A DNA stretch of 64,000 bases, taken from the NCBI GenBank assembly GCA_946811185.2, contig OX328099.1, positions 19,743,859-19,807,858 of the forward strand. Direction: 5' to 3'. Origin of the DNA: Hippopus hippopus (taxonomy: Eukaryota; Mollusca; Bivalvia; Cardiida; Cardiidae). Under the pieces are notes generated by a model, which saw nothing but the letters and a program-made list of their open reading frames with translations, was not told the origin of the DNA and did not search any database. Every line of letters begins with the position of its first letter. Position 1 is the stretch's first letter. A program made the translations under genes and the position numbers. Shown here piece by piece: positions 41,990 through 52,701 of the stretch.

Positions 41990-42126
41990 GAGACGGAAGC
42001 AGTCTGGAGATTACATTGTGGAGGATGAAGAAGAAATGCAAAGTCCTGTGATGAAAGCCACAACCCTGGAGGTGAAGACTAACTCCAACCTGCAGCCAGT
42101 TTCACCTTACATGGGTCGGTCTACAG
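41990..42126 (+). CDS. Exon 13: juxtamembrane cytoplasmic segment
   Basis: 137 bases, phase 2 in and phase 1 out, donor GTGACA. It codes RRKQSGDYIVEDEEEMQSPV and ends SPYMGRSTG. RRK right after the helix is a stop-transfer signal. The acceptor (TAATTTCAAAG) is weak in pyrimidines, so the exact start is the least certain of the exon set, but the reading frame and phase fit. Confidence 0.75.
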
Positions 42127-42424
42127 GTGACAACTTTTTGTTTGCCCCTTACATGGAAGTGTTTTTTCAAGAATTTATTCTCTTGTTTCCATTGGTATAT
42201 TTACCATAACTTTTTGTGAGGTCCTTTTATTGGTTGAGTTTCACCTTTTCTACACCAGAGGTAAAGACAGATGCTTTTTTAGATGGCACAGATTGTCCAG
42301 TCTGATCTGGGATCTATGCCTCAGCTTGTTAATCAAGCCTGTAAGATAAATAATCTGACTTTCAGTGGATTGTATTGTCAGCAGTAGAAAGAGATTTCTG
42401 TTTCTTTATTTGGTGCTGAAAGAA

Positions 42425-42649
42425 CTAACTCTCTACAAAAAATTCCAAGTTTTAAAACCTGAAAAGAAGGCTTTTGAAAACATTCTGGAAAAAGGAGAAA
42501 ATGCTGGTTACCAGCATTTTCTCCTATTTACCATAATTTTTTTCTATTCTTAAAGTGAAATCCCACATTTTTAACCATATTTACTTTACCATCTGCCAAT
42601 GATTTGGATGTCGACAAATCCAAATTTTTGTCATTCGGTAAAAAGTTAA
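42425..42649. mobile_element. MITE-A copy, reverse orientation
   Basis: Left CTAACTCTCTACAAAAAATT, right CGGTAAAAAGTTAA. The core near 42480-42540 keeps GCTGGTTACCAGC. Confidence 0.8.
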
Positions 42650-42742
42650 AAACCAGCATTTTCTCCTTTTCCCACAATATTTTCAAAAGTTTTTTTTATA
42701 GGAGGTCATTAAAATTTCGAGATAGTGTGGAAAAGGGATAAT
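42646..42742. mobile_element. MITE-A half copy that begins at the palindrome centre
   Basis: Straight after the shared TTAA it reads AAACCAGCATTTTCTCCTTT and runs to GGAAAAGGGATAA. The whole left half up to the palindrome axis is missing. Confidence 0.75.
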
Positions 42743-42854
42743 TAATTACCTTCTGAAACAAATGTGCAACAGATGACTGAAAACTTTTGGTAGAAATACA
42801 GAACATCAAGATGATATAGGCTTCAACACCGGAATACATGTACAAACTTTATAA

Positions 42855-42905
42855 CACAAGGAAAAATTGCTCATCAGGAGCAATTTCTTCTTGTGCCACA
42901 GTATG
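42855..42905. mobile_element. MITE-A variant core hairpin (GCTCAT type)
   Basis: AAATTGCTCATCAGGAGCAATTT flanked by AAGGAA and TTCTTCTTG. It is the same inner-arm variant as at 8926. Confidence 0.6.
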
Positions 42906-43019
42906 TTCAAATGGGGTTATTTAAAAGACAAAAGTCATCAGATCAGCAGGAAGTAATAAGTCAATTTAAATAACTTTACCCTTAGAATGTCTATCACAAT
43001 AATAGTTACTTTTGCGGCC

Positions 43020-43082
43020 AATGTAGATAAAGATCAGATGGCACAAAATGAGCAGTCTGATCTTTGAACTACACTACCTGTG
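43020..43082. repeat. Hairpin family C copy
   Basis: ATGTAGATAAAGATCAGATG opposite GCAGTCTGATCTTTGAACTA. Confidence 0.6.
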
Positions 43083-43127
43083 TTGCTGAAACATTCTGAA
43101 CAAAATCAAACTTAAAATTATAATTGA

Positions 43128-43338
43128 GCCATGCTCTGGCAAAAAGGGGCTTAATGCATCACCATGATACATGATACCAAGCAAGTCGTCATATAATTAT
43201 GGATCCATAAGAGCCACTTTTTTAAATAACCAAATGAATCGTTAGGTAGGCTGGTCCTTTGACAAACAGAAAATTGACCTGGGTCGATACTTTTCACAGA
43301 TGCATTAAGCCCCCTTTTCACAGAGCACGGCTCAATTA
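43128..43338. mobile_element. MITE-E copy with clear ends
   Basis: GAGCCATGCTCTGGCAAAAA then GGGGCTTAATGCAT on the left; ATGCATTAAGCCCCC then TTTTCACAGAGCACGGCTCA on the right. The terminal inverted repeats are about 35 bases. Confidence 0.85.
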
Positions 43339-43395
43339 TTTTGGTCTTATTGCTAGACTGAAAAGGTCTGCTGGGTTCATTTGGCGCTGTTTGAT

Positions 43396-43620
43396 TTGAC
43401 CCTTTACTACACAGTCATGAGCTTTAACGACATTAGCAGAGAAGGCTTTGAAAACTAAGTAAGAACAGGAGAAAATGCTGGTAACCAGCATTTCTCGTTT
43501 TCCACAATGTTTTCTGTCTTTTTGCTCTCAAATGCCATCATTTGAGTCACATATAATTTGTTGTCTGCCAGTGCTTTCAATTTGGAAGAATCTAAAATTA
43601 GTCATTTGGGAATGGGTTAA
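43396..43620. mobile_element. MITE-A copy upstream of exon 14
   Basis: Left GACCCTTTACTACACAGTC, right GGGAATGGGTTAA ending at 43620, 44 bases before the acceptor. Confidence 0.8.
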
Positions 43621-43664
43621 TGGATAGTGAAGCTGAACAAGGCACTTGTTCTTTCCTCTTTCAG

Positions 43665-43754
43665 ACATGATAGATATGGATGAGAAGCAAGAAACAGGTG
43701 TATACACTGGACCTCCAGCTGATTCTAAAACAGATCTGGTGGATAGGAATCCAG
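43665..43754 (+). CDS. Exon 14: cytoplasmic tail
   Basis: 90 bases, phase 1-1, acceptor TTCCTCTTTCAG, donor GTGAGT. It codes DMIDMDEKQETGVYTGPPAD and ends SKTDLVDRNPG. It is acidic and Pro-containing with no domain recognised. Confidence 0.8.
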
Positions 43755-44429
43755 GTGAGTCATCAAAATGGTGAATAATTTTCACTACAATAAAGGTAAT
43801 ATAGCAATGGCTGGATTTCTTAAAAGTAACAGTAGCTGCCAAAAGTAAACAAAGAGTGTTAAAGTGCATTTCAATTTTAATCATACCATTTGAAGTATTG
43901 AAATTATTGTGAAGGTGACAATCTGCAATTGTACGGTCAGTCCCAGTGTTAGTCGCAGGTAGGGAAATTCATTTTAAAACTAGCTTAAAACCTGCCAGGT
44001 CACATAATTTTTTGTTTACTCTGCCTGATTTTGAAATTCAGCCTTTAACCTCTCTTGAGTATATATCCATTCAGCAAGCAGCTATACGTTCAGCTTTCAG
44101 CTTTTTGAGAAGGTTCAGATAAAAGATGTGAAAAATACGTCTTTACTAGACCAAAAAAAAAAATGAAGACATGTCTAAATTGAAAGCACTTTCAGACAAA
44201 CACTTAGATCTGGCTCAAATTATGAGATTTATTTTTGAAGGATAGAAAGCATTACTGAAAAAGGAATCATAGGTTGGAATGTGCAAAACCACATATACAA
44301 ATGTGGTAGTTGCCAAGAATAAATCTGATTCAGAAAGAAGTGTAAAATGATGTTATATGATGTCACATAATTCTTATACAAAAATTTGAAATGGGTATAA
44401 CAAATCTAAGGAAGAAGGCTTTTTAAAAA

Positions 44430-44482
44430 TAAATATATTGTAAGAAAAGGAAAAAATGCTGGTAACCAGCATTTTTTCCTTT
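44430..44482. mobile_element. MITE-A core cut by the next repeat
   Basis: TTGTAAGAAAAGGAAAAAAT then GCTGGTAACCAGC. It stops exactly where CGCCCGTCGAAGACGGGA begins. Confidence 0.65.
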
Positions 44483-45996
44483 TTATACGCCCGTCGAAGA
44501 CGGGACGTATTATGGGATCACCCGTGGCGGAAGGGCGGGCAGGCGGGCGGAATGGCGGGCGGCGTCCCCATTCTTTGTCCGGAGCATATCTCCAAAACTA
44601 TGCTAGCTACGGTTATGAAATTTCATGGGTGGATAGATCTCATCAAGGCGGAGTGCAGTGCACAGGAATCATAACTCTCGCTTGTTTAATTTTTGAGTTA
44701 TTGCCCTTTGTTGTTTTTCATACTTGAATTTTGTCCGGAGCATATCTCCAAAACTATACTAGCTACGGTTATGAAACTTCATGGGTGGATAGATCTCATC
44801 AAGGGGAGTGCAGTGCACAGGAATCATAACTCTTGCTTCCTTAATTTTTGAGTTATTGCCCTTTGTTGTTTTTCATACTTGAATTTTGTCCGGAGCATAT
44901 CTCCAAGACTATACTAGCTAAGGTTATGAAACTTCATGGGTGGATAGATCTTATCAAGGGGGAGTGCAGTGCACAGGAATCATAACTCTTGCTTACTTAA
45001 TTTTTGAGTTATTTCCCTTTGTTTATATTCATACTTGAATTTTGTCCAAAGCATATCTCCAAAACTATGCTAGCTACGGTTATGAAACTTCATGGGTGGA
45101 TAGATCTCATTAAGGGGGAGTGCAGTGCGAAAGAACCATAACTCTACCTCATGCTGTCTTTGAGTTATTTCCCTTTGATCGTCATTTTTACAGCATTTTC
45201 TGCTTGTCCGGAGCATAACTTTGTCATCTCCAGTCCGATTGACTTGAAACTTGGCATGTGTGTTAGTTGCAATAATACGGAGTGCAGTGCAAAAAAAACA
45301 TAACTCTACCTCGTGCTGTCTTTGAGTTATTTCCCTTTGATCGTCATTTTTACAGCATTTTCTGCTTGTCCGGAGCATTACTTTGTCATCTCCAGTCCGA
45401 TTAACTTGAAACTTGGCATGTGTGTTAGTTGCAATAATACGGAGTGCAGTGCAAAAGAACCATAACTCTACCTCGTGCTGTCTTTGAGTTATTTCCCTTT
45501 GATCGTCATTTTTACAGCATTTTCTGCTTGTCCGGAGCATAACTTTGTCATCTCCAGTCCGATTGACTTGAACTTGGCATGTGTGTTAGTTGCAATAATA
45601 CGGATTGCAGTGCAAAAGAACCATAACTCTATCTCGTGCTGTCTTTGAGTTATTTCCCTTTGATCGTCATTTTTACAGCATTTTCTGCTTGTCTGGAGCA
45701 TAATTTTGTCATCTCCAGTCCGATTGACTTGAAACTTGGCACGTGTGTTAGTTGCAATATTACAGAGTACAGTGCGCAAGAACAATAACTCTACCTAGTG
45801 CGGATTTCGAGTAATTCCACTTTGATCTTCATTTTTACAGTATTTCTTGCTTGTCTGGAACGGAACTTTGTCACCTCAAGTCAAATTGACTTGAGACTTG
45901 GTAAACATGTTTGTTGCATTACCTGCCCTTTACGATTATTATACCCCCTTGACAACTGGCGGTGGGACGGGCGTATCTTGCGACAATTTGCCGCTC
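44483..45996. mobile_element. CGCCCGTCGAAGACGGG-type repeat with two tandem arrays
   Basis: It opens TATACGCCCGTCGAAGACGG and ends CAACTGGCGGTGGGACGGGC then GTATCTTG. It holds an array with period 155-156 (TTGTCC at 44575, 44731, 44886 and 45042) and another with period 161-162 (TGCTTGTC at 45201, 45363, 45525 and 45686). The long antisense frame here only reflects the second array. Confidence 0.8.
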
Positions 45997-46417
45997 TTGT
46001 TTCATAACGTTTTCTATCCTTTCAAAGGCAAATCCCATGATATTAGCCACATATACTGTATCATCTGCAAATGCTTTCTATCTGGACCAGTCTTCGTTGT
46101 TATACAGGGTTAACAAGGGCTACTGAAAAATATTATGGTGAATTTATTACCTCTACAAAACAATAGGTTTCACGACCCAGTGAAAGAGCAGTTATGAAAA
46201 CAATGTGGAAAAAGGAGAAAATGGTAAAGTAGAAACCATACCAGAAGGGCAGTTAACTCTCAAAATGTTTTGACACAGTTATGTCCCTTTTCAGATATAA
46301 AACCATAACCCATATCCGGCTAAAGAAGTTGAATGAAACTTAAAGCCGAAAGTAAAAACCCGAATAACGTTATTTCGTAGTCATTTTTTGGAGAAAAAAT
46401 ATCTCCTTATCTGACAG

Positions 46418-46475
46418 CATAGATCCAAGATCAGACTGCATGTTCTCTGCAGTCTGATCTTGATCTACACTGTCT
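46418..46475. repeat. Hairpin family C, well kept
   Basis: ATAGATCCAAGATCAGACTG opposite CAGTCTGATCTTGATCTACA. Confidence 0.75.
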
Positions 46476-46578
46476 GAAAAAGGTCAGTGAGTTGCTCTCA
46501 GCATGTTAAGGGTTAACTAAAAGGCAACTACAGCAGAGTGTTGGCATCTACATGGGGCGTTCTTGTTTGTTCTTTCAG

Positions 46579-46791
46579 ACGGAAAGAGTACCAAATCTGA
46601 GGACAGCAAATCCAGTGCAAGTTCCTCTGATGATGAGAAAAAGCCCGAAGGTGATGCTGATGATGAACCAGCCACGGGAGAAGGGGCCCCAATGGGACGC
46701 AAGAAAAGTAGCCTGAAGATCACACTATCAAGAGAGAAGCAACCAGTTGGTGAAATGTCTCCCAAATCACCACAGTTAATTGTTATCAATG
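46579..46791 (+). CDS. Exon 15: Ser/acidic cytoplasmic tail
   Basis: 213 bases, phase 1-1, acceptor GTTCTTTCAG, donor GTATTA. It codes DGKSTKSEDSKSSASSSDDE, a low-complexity acidic stretch rich in casein kinase 2-type S-x-x-E/D sites, then a basic part GRKKSSLKITLSREKQP. Confidence 0.82.
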
Positions 46792-46828
46792 GTATTATGA
46801 ATTACCATATTATTCAAATACTGAAACT

Positions 46829-47051
46829 TTGCCCTTTATCAAACAACCCCGAGATTTAACTACCCTGAGGCAAAAAGCTTTGGAAAACAAAATGGGAAAA
46901 GGAGAAAATGCTGGTAACCAGCATTTTCTCCTCTTCCCAAAATATTTTCCACCCTTTCAAAGCCATCTCCTATCAGTTAAGTCACATTTGTCATCTGCAA
47001 ATGTTGCCACAATTAACAAATCTAAAACTTGGTCTTCATGTAAAGGGTTCA
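46829..47051. mobile_element. MITE-A copy, reverse orientation, just 3' of exon 15
   Basis: Left TTGCCCTTTATCAAACAACC, right TGTAAAGGGTTCA. The core near 46890-46945 keeps GCTGGTAACCAGC. Confidence 0.78.
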
Positions 47052-47490
47052 AAGTAGTTTAAAAAATTCGGAAAAGCTGTTAATGTTTTGGTATTTTCTT
47101 TCATTATAGAGTCTGAGACATGATTAAAGGTTCAGTAAAGGCCAAAATACCAGAGCAGGTGTCATAATACATTTAAATTTAAATGATACCATTTAAAAGT
47201 ATGGAAAATATTGTGCAGATTACAGTCTTTTATTGTGTGGTCGGTCCATATGTTAGTTGCTGGCAGAAAAAAGAATTTTAAAATCAGGCAAAAAGTAGAC
47301 AAAAGACACAGCTACCTGGCAGGATTTAGCCTACTTTTGAAATTAATTTCTCTGTCAGCGACTCACACTTGGACCGATTGTACAACGATAGATTGTCATC
47401 TTCACAATAATTTCCATACTTTTAAATGGTATGATATAAATTCAAATCCATTTACACCCGCTTTGTTTACATCTGTCCTTTATTGTTACT

Positions 47491-47694
47491 TTAACTCTTT
47501 AGTGCACAACAAAATCTGAGACATAGTCCTGTTGAAAGCATTTGCAGACAACAAAATCCATGTAGCTCAAATGATGATTTCTATCTGTAAAATGGGAGAA
47601 AACATAGCAGGAAAAGGAGAAAATACTGGTAACCAGCATTTTCACCTTTTCCCACAATGGTTTCAAAACAGGAGATTGCTTGTTCATTTGTTAA
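47491..47694. mobile_element. MITE-A copy
   Basis: Left TTAACTCTTTAGTGCACAAC. The core at 47600-47665 has ACTGGTAACCAGC. The right arm is shortened to TTCATTTGTTAA. Confidence 0.72.
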
Positions 47695-47789
47695 ATCAGC
47701 AAAATCTGACATTCTGAATCAACTAACTCCAAACGTATTCTGAACAGGATTCTAATAACCAACGTCAAGCAGCATATGTAAATGAGTTA

Positions 47790-47875
47790 GGCTCTGAAAA
47801 AGGGGCTTAATGCATCTGCAAAAAGTATCAACCCATGTCAGCCTGCGCAACTTTGCTGTGTGTAAATTATCTGCA
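47790..47875. mobile_element. MITE-E fragment
   Basis: TCTGAAAAAGGGGCTTAATG and CATGTCAGCCTGCGCA; the rest is missing. Confidence 0.6.
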
Positions 47876-48111
47876 TTTCCAAGGACTACACAACATTTCT
47901 TTTTTTTTTTAGTTTCACAGCAATTTCTTCAGAAAAACTTGTAGCAGGCAACTTTGATAACATCCTTGAATGTTATAGATGACCAAAATGAATCATGGTT
48001 TTAACCCTTCGAGTGCCAAATAAATCCAACGAACATTTTCTGTGTAGTTTTATAATTACAATATCATTGTAGTTTTTGGTGTTCAGCAAGGCAGACAGTA
48101 TAGATGATATA

Positions 48112-48357
48112 TGGCTTGCAACACGCAAAAAGGGGCATTCGGACATTTGCGTAAAGTGTCTTCTCGGATCAGCCTGTGCAGTCCGCGCAGGCTAATCCGA
48201 GACGGCACTTTACGACTACATTAGATTTTGTCCTACAGTAGAATTGCATGAAACAGAAAATTACATAAAAACGGAAAGTGTCGTTTCGGATTAGCCTGCG
48301 CTGGCTGATCCACGACGACACTTTACGCAAATGTCTGAATGCCCCTTTTCAGGTGTT
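48112..48357. mobile_element. MITE-F, GC palindrome family
   Basis: AAAAAGGGGCATTCGGACAT and ATGTCTGAATGCCCCTTTT are inverted ends. Inside are GTCCGCGCAGGCTAATCCGA and GTGTCGTTTCGGATTAGCC. It resembles a repeat I recall from bivalve genomes. Confidence 0.75.
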
Positions 48358-48555
48358 GCAGGCCGTATCAGGCTGCATGATTTATGCAGTCAGATCATGA
48401 TCTACATAGGCTACATAGGCAACTAAATTAGTGAAAGGCTTTTTAAGGGTTAATATACGAACATATTAATGTTAAACATTGTAACATAAAGAAAAATTAC
48501 GAAAAAATTATTAATGCGTTAAATATTTAGTTATGTCTGTTATTTCTTATTACAG

Positions 48556-48695
48556 ATAAAACTGGGAAAGTTCTGTCTCCTGTGAAAATAGATGACCCAG
48601 AGAAGTCTGCATTTGAAATGCCTGAGACACCATTGAAGCATACCATGGCCCCACTGGCATCAGAGGAAGACCTACTGTCAGACATAGGACCTAAA
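48556..48695 (+). CDS. Exon 16: cytoplasmic tail
   Basis: 140 bases, acceptor TCTTATTACAG, donor GTATGT, phase 1 in and phase 0 out. It codes DKTGKVLSPVKIDDPEKSAF and PLASEEDLLSDIGPK. SEEDLLSD could serve as an acidic dileucine sorting signal (inference). Confidence 0.8.
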
Positions 48696-48842
48696 GTATG
48701 TCACTTCACTTAAGGACGAAATTTAAGTCTAATCCATAATGAAAGTAATTTACTTGGGATGGCAACAATTTCAAATTTTTCTTACCCAGTTAATCTGAGA
48801 TTTTTCTGATAGAGTAAAACAGGAACTTGTTTAATTGTTTGG

Positions 48843-48955
48843 TTAACCATTTACCACACAATTCTGAGTTTGACAGAGAAGGTTACTGAAAACTTTGAGG
48901 GAAAAGGAGAATATGCTGGTAACTAGTATTTTTTCCATTTCCTACCACGAGCAGC
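48843..48955. mobile_element. MITE-A copy, right half lost
   Basis: TTAACCATTTACCACACAAT then a degenerate core (GCTGGTAACTAGT). Confidence 0.55.
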
Positions 48956-49059
48956 TAAAAGTCACATTTTTCTTTGATTAGGTAACCTAAAGTTATATCT
49001 GGTACTTTTATATAAATTGCCATGGAAAAATCAACTTTTGACTTTAATTTTTCCAACAG

Positions 49060-49320
49060 CCAACTGAAAATGATCAAAATAGTGTGCTGTCAGCTGAAGG
49101 TGAAGAAACGCCATTAATTGATGAGGAAGAGGATAAGAAGGCAAAACGATCAAGTTCAAGTAGCGATAAAAGAAGTTCAAAGAGATCTAGTTCCAGTAGT
49201 GATGGGAAAAAGTCAAAAAAATCTAGATCATCTAGTAGCAGTTCCAGTGAAAATGGATCAGATTTAGATGAGAAAATCTCAGAGTATGATGAAAATAAAG
49301 AGAAAATTACAGAAATGTAA
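49060..49320 (+). CDS. Exon 17: terminal exon, Ser-rich tail and stop
   Basis: 261 bases, phase 0 in, acceptor TTTTTCCAACAG, TAA stop at 49318-49320. It codes PTENDQNSVLSAEGEETPLI, then blocks of Ser with Lys/Arg (KRSSSSSDKRSSKRSSSSSD), then an acidic end (DLDEKISEYDENKEKITEM). No PDZ-type C-terminal motif is obvious. The alternation of basic and phosphorylatable blocks suggests control by kinases, which is inference. Confidence 0.85.
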   Translation, partial: PTENDQNSVLSAEGEETPLIDEEEDKKAKRSSSSSDKRSSKRSSSSSDGKKSKKSRSSSSSSSENGSDLDEKISEYDENKEKITEM

Positions 49321-49592
49321 ACAGAATTTGTAAATGCTGTTGTACATGTTGGGGAATATTTCAATACATTTCTTACTATAGACTACTTTTTTTTATGTTG
49401 AAACCAGACTTCTTTTTTTTTTGAAACTGTACTTTTTAAAAAAATTTTTTTTGGACAAGGAGAAATGACTCGTTATGACCAATTTCTTCTGTTTCTCCAA
49501 TGCTTCCATTTGTATAGTACATGTGTCTTATTTCTTTACCAATTTACAGAGTTTTGGACTCATCCAAATCCAAATCAGTCATATACAACAAA

Positions 49593-49821
49593 TTAATTGC
49601 TTATTGCGCAGTCCAGAGTTTTAATGACCCTGAAGAAGAAGGATTTTGAAAACATTTTGGGAAAAGGAGAAAATGCTGATAACCAGCATTTTCTCCTTTT
49701 CCAACAATGTTTTCCTACCTATCAAAGATAACTTACAAAATTTTGGCCACATTTAATTTGACATCTGCATTTCCTTTGGGTTTGGACAAGTCTAAAATAA
49801 TTTTGTGTGGTGAAGGGTTAG
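49593..49821. mobile_element. MITE-A copy, reverse orientation
   Basis: TTAATTGCTTATTGCGCAGT to GGTGAAGGGTTAG. The core at 49652-49712 keeps GCTGATAACCAGC. Confidence 0.8.
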
Positions 49822-49924
49822 ATGTGGTCAAAATGGTAAAACTTGTCTGCAATAGAGTAGAAAAACATGTTCTCAAAGGCCACCTTCTACACGATCATTA
49901 AAAGTTGGAATTGTATTTTGAAAG

Positions 49925-50258
49925 TTAAGATTGATTGATTGATTGTATGGTGTTTAATGCCATTTTCAACATTATTTCAGTTATATCGCGGCGGCCAGTG
50001 CACCTATCCATGCTTTCCTGGAGTCTCTTTTACCAGTACTCCACACAATTTTCTTTCCAAGCCACTGGCTGCTTTCCCACATAATCATCATCGAAACAAT
50101 GGTCAGCGGTTGGAGAGGAATGAATCCTGTCGCAGTGACTATCATCAAACCTCAGAAAGAAATAGGCCGAGTCAGGGGTTGTAGCCAGGGATCGAACCCT
50201 GGACCCCGTGTTCTCAAGTCCTGCATGCTACCGACTGAGGTACCGGGGCTCGGCTTGA
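49925..50258 (-). mobile_element. tRNA-derived SINE, best copy
   Basis: On the - strand the head reads GCCCCGGTACCTCAGTCGGT (A box) and GGGTTCGATCCCTGGC (B box), followed by a body and a tail with TTAAACACCATACAATCAAT and repeated CAATCAAT. RNA polymerase III promoter boxes are intact, so it may be young. It is not a functional tRNA because the body continues and no acceptor stem closes. Confidence 0.85.
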
Positions 50259-50497
50259 AAGTTAAGTGGTGTTGACAATCAATACAAGAACGTTCGCAGT
50301 CTTCTGTTGCAAACATGTTTCAGATGGTAATGAACTAAAAGGAGGGAAAGAGAAAATTTCAAGTCATACCATTTGTAAATAATCACACTGTGTTCATTAG
50401 TTCTTATTGTCAAATTTTTTTTGTAATTGTAATCAATTTTGGTGGTAATGCAGATTTTCAGTTAGAATTTCTTTCATTTGTATCAGCACTTTTTTTC

Positions 50498-50690
50498 CTA
50501 AACTCTACCAGAAAACAAAATTTTATGCTTGTCAAATTACAAGCATTTTCAGACCACAAATTGAATGTGGCTTGAATGATGGGATTTGTCTGTGAAATGG
50601 ATAAAAACACTGTGGGAAAAAGGAGAAAATGCTGGTAACCAGCATTTTCTTCTTTTCCCACAGTATTTTAAAAAGTTGTCTAATGGGATA
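50498..50690. mobile_element. MITE-A copy, right arm shortened
   Basis: Left CTAAACTCTACCAGAAAACA. The core at 50600-50667 is near perfect. Confidence 0.75.
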
Positions 50691-50868
50691 AATAAGATAA
50701 AAATGACAGTGACTGTAGGTTTAGCTATGTAAATAATACACTGATCAACAATGTCATCTGTTAATAAATGTCAACTGAATGAGTTTCAAAACTTTCAAAT
50801 GATATTGCTGTAGTGAGATTATACTTTCAAAGCTATTTTACTTAGAATAAGTATGTTGCTAAACCCTT

Positions 50869-51085
50869 GACAAAACCACAAAGCTTTACACCTGTCCAAA
50901 TCGAAAATACTGGCAGACAACTATATAAAAGCGAGTCAAAAACTGAAATTTCTTTTTGGAAGTAGAGAAATCATTGTTGGAAAAGGAGAACATGCTGGTT
51001 ACCAGCATTTTCTACTCTTCCCACATTGTTTCAAGTCTTATTTTCTAGGGTCATTTAAACTACAAACTGTTTGGTAAAGGGTTAA
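50869..51085. mobile_element. MITE-A copy
   Basis: Left CTAAACCCTTGACAAAACCA, right TTGGTAAAGGGTTAA. The core near 50970-51030 has GCTGGTTACCAGC. Confidence 0.82.
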
Positions 51086-51404
51086 TACTTTCTTTTGTAT
51101 AGGTTTTCACAGTAAGGACATTGCAATGAGGCTGCGGGGTTTTGTTATGCCAACATATTTTTGAAGTTAACGTTACTGCTTAGATATAACCTGCCAAGGT
51201 CAGAGATTTACATTACAACCTCCTGAGTCATAAGCAAACAAAAGCTACCTCAATAGCAAGGAGGTACAAGTGCCAATTTATACCACATCTGGCTACACAT
51301 AACATCGCTTTTGAAGCTCCATATCATTTATTTGTAATGAGGACTATCTAAAGCGCATATTAAGCTGAAAGAAGGAAATGTGGCAGGAATAGATTGGTCT
51401 GCAA

Positions 51405-51668
51405 TTGAGCCATGCTCTGGGAAAAGGGGGCTTAATGCATCTTGTGATGCACTATACCAAGCAATTCATCACGTAAGTATGAATCTGTCAAATCTATCTT
51501 GTCTAACTGTTGACTGAATCTGGAGGAAGAGTGGTCCTTTGACATGCAGAAAATTTACAAGTACCAAAAAGTTTTGATCCATGTCAGCCTGCACAGACTG
51601 TGCAGGCTGACATTAGTCGATACTTTTTGCAGATGCATTGAGCCCGCTTTTTAAAGAGCATGGTTATG
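51405..51668. mobile_element. MITE-E copy
   Basis: GAGCCATGCTCTGGGAAAAG then GGGGCTTAATGCAT, with an internal palindrome around CCTGCACAGACTGTGCAGG. Confidence 0.82.
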
Positions 51669-51766
51669 ATTACAGAAGTTGGACTGTTAACGCAACATGT
51701 ATGTTATAATTCTATCATGGAAATCAGTTTCCTTATAATTATTATCATCCCATCATGTATCATCCC

Positions 51767-51989
51767 TTAATTTTTTACCAAAACGATGAAAATTTAGACT
51801 TGTCCAAATTGAAAGCCTTTGTAGACTACAATGTAGCTGAAATGATGGTAATTGTTTGTGAAAGTTTAGAAATCTAGTGGGAAAAGGAGAAAATGCTGGT
51901 AACCAGCATTTTCTCCCTTTCCTGCAAGGTTTTCAAAAAGCTATTTCCTCAGGGTCAATAAAACTTGGAATTATGTAATAAAGAGTTAA
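51767..51989. mobile_element. MITE-A copy
   Basis: TTAATTTTTTACCAAAACGA to GTAATAAAGAGTTAA. The core at 51875-51930 keeps GCTGGTAACCAGC. It shares the last TTAA with the next copy. Confidence 0.82.
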
Positions 51990-52290
51990 GTCTTTACCAA
52001 ACAATCCGGACTTTTAAAGACCCTTGGAATAAAAGGCTTTTGAAAACTTTGAGGGAAAAGGAGAAAATACTAGTAATCAGCTTTTCATTCATTTAGCCAC
52101 AATGTTTGCTATTCTGTGAAAGACAAATCTAATCTTATGAGCAGTATTTGCTGTCTGCAAATACATACATATTTTATTGCTTGAAAACATAACATGTTTA
52201 AAGCAAGTACAAATACAAATACAAATGTATCATAGCAGAAAAATGAATACATTCGTTAAACGAAGAGCACATGATGTTATAGAGCACAAA

Positions 52291-52701
52291 TTACGAACGG
52301 ATTTTATTTGCAAGAAATATAAACTTTGCTAAATTAAGAATAGTATTTTCAGAAGAAGATAAGAGATTTTTGAACTTTTGAATCGTTGGCCAAGTGTAAT
52401 AGTGATTCTTGATGTATTTAGATCTAATATCGGAAAATTTTGGACAGACTAGCAAGAAATGGTATTCATTTTCTTTTAAGCCAAAGTTGCAATTTTTACA
52501 GGTTCTCTCATTTTGCGGTATATTATATTTGCGACCACTTTCAATAGCTAACTCATGCGATGATAATCTAAACCTGTATTTAGATTCATGTATAATGTCG
52601 AGATACTTTTCATATTCAAAAATGTGTTTAAAACTGCTATAAGTGCAAAGGCGAGAGGAATTATTGATTGAAGAATGCCAGTTCTGTTTGAATATGTCCA
52701 T
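52291..52701 (-). pseudogene. LINE C-terminal region with Cys/His motif
   Basis: About 136 residues in a frame shifted against the RT frame, overlapping it by 41 bases. It contains CKNCNFGLKENEYHFLLVCP, the CCHC-like motif typical of the end of many LINE ORF2 proteins. The frame shift between RT and this part is a sign of decay. Confidence 0.8.

Larger units (their letters stand above)
9361..49320 (+). other. Gene model: EGF/LNR type I transmembrane protein, 17 exons, 5' partial
   Basis: The gene is read by joining 17 exons with AG acceptors and GT donors whose phases agree at every junction: 9361-9546, 12642-12770, 13749-13823, 15818-15889, 17657-17776, 18687-18893, 23408-23520, 24842-25290, 27163-27281, 29611-29805, 32873-33499, 40086-40185, 41990-42126, 43665-43754, 46579-46791, 48556-48695 and 49060-49320. 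Together they give about 1,077 codons to a TAA stop. The order is mucin-like, EGF, LNR, linker, MEGF-type EGFs, membrane helix, Ser/acidic tail. No signal peptide or start is seen, so at least one 5' exon is missing. Notch itself has more EGFs, three LNRs and ankyrin repeats, so this is not a canonical Notch. A receptor or adhesion role is inferred. Confidence 0.85.

Noticed and set aside
45070..45785. Long - strand frames with a repeating Cys/Lys-rich peptide
   Set aside because: They only translate the 161-162 bp tandem array, whose period is a multiple of three in most units; there are no protein family features.
49925..50258. Possible tRNA gene on the - strand (A and B boxes)
   Set aside because: The tRNA-like head continues into a SINE body and tail, and no closed cloverleaf is seen. 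The same applies to 13430, 26262, 55995 and 63766.
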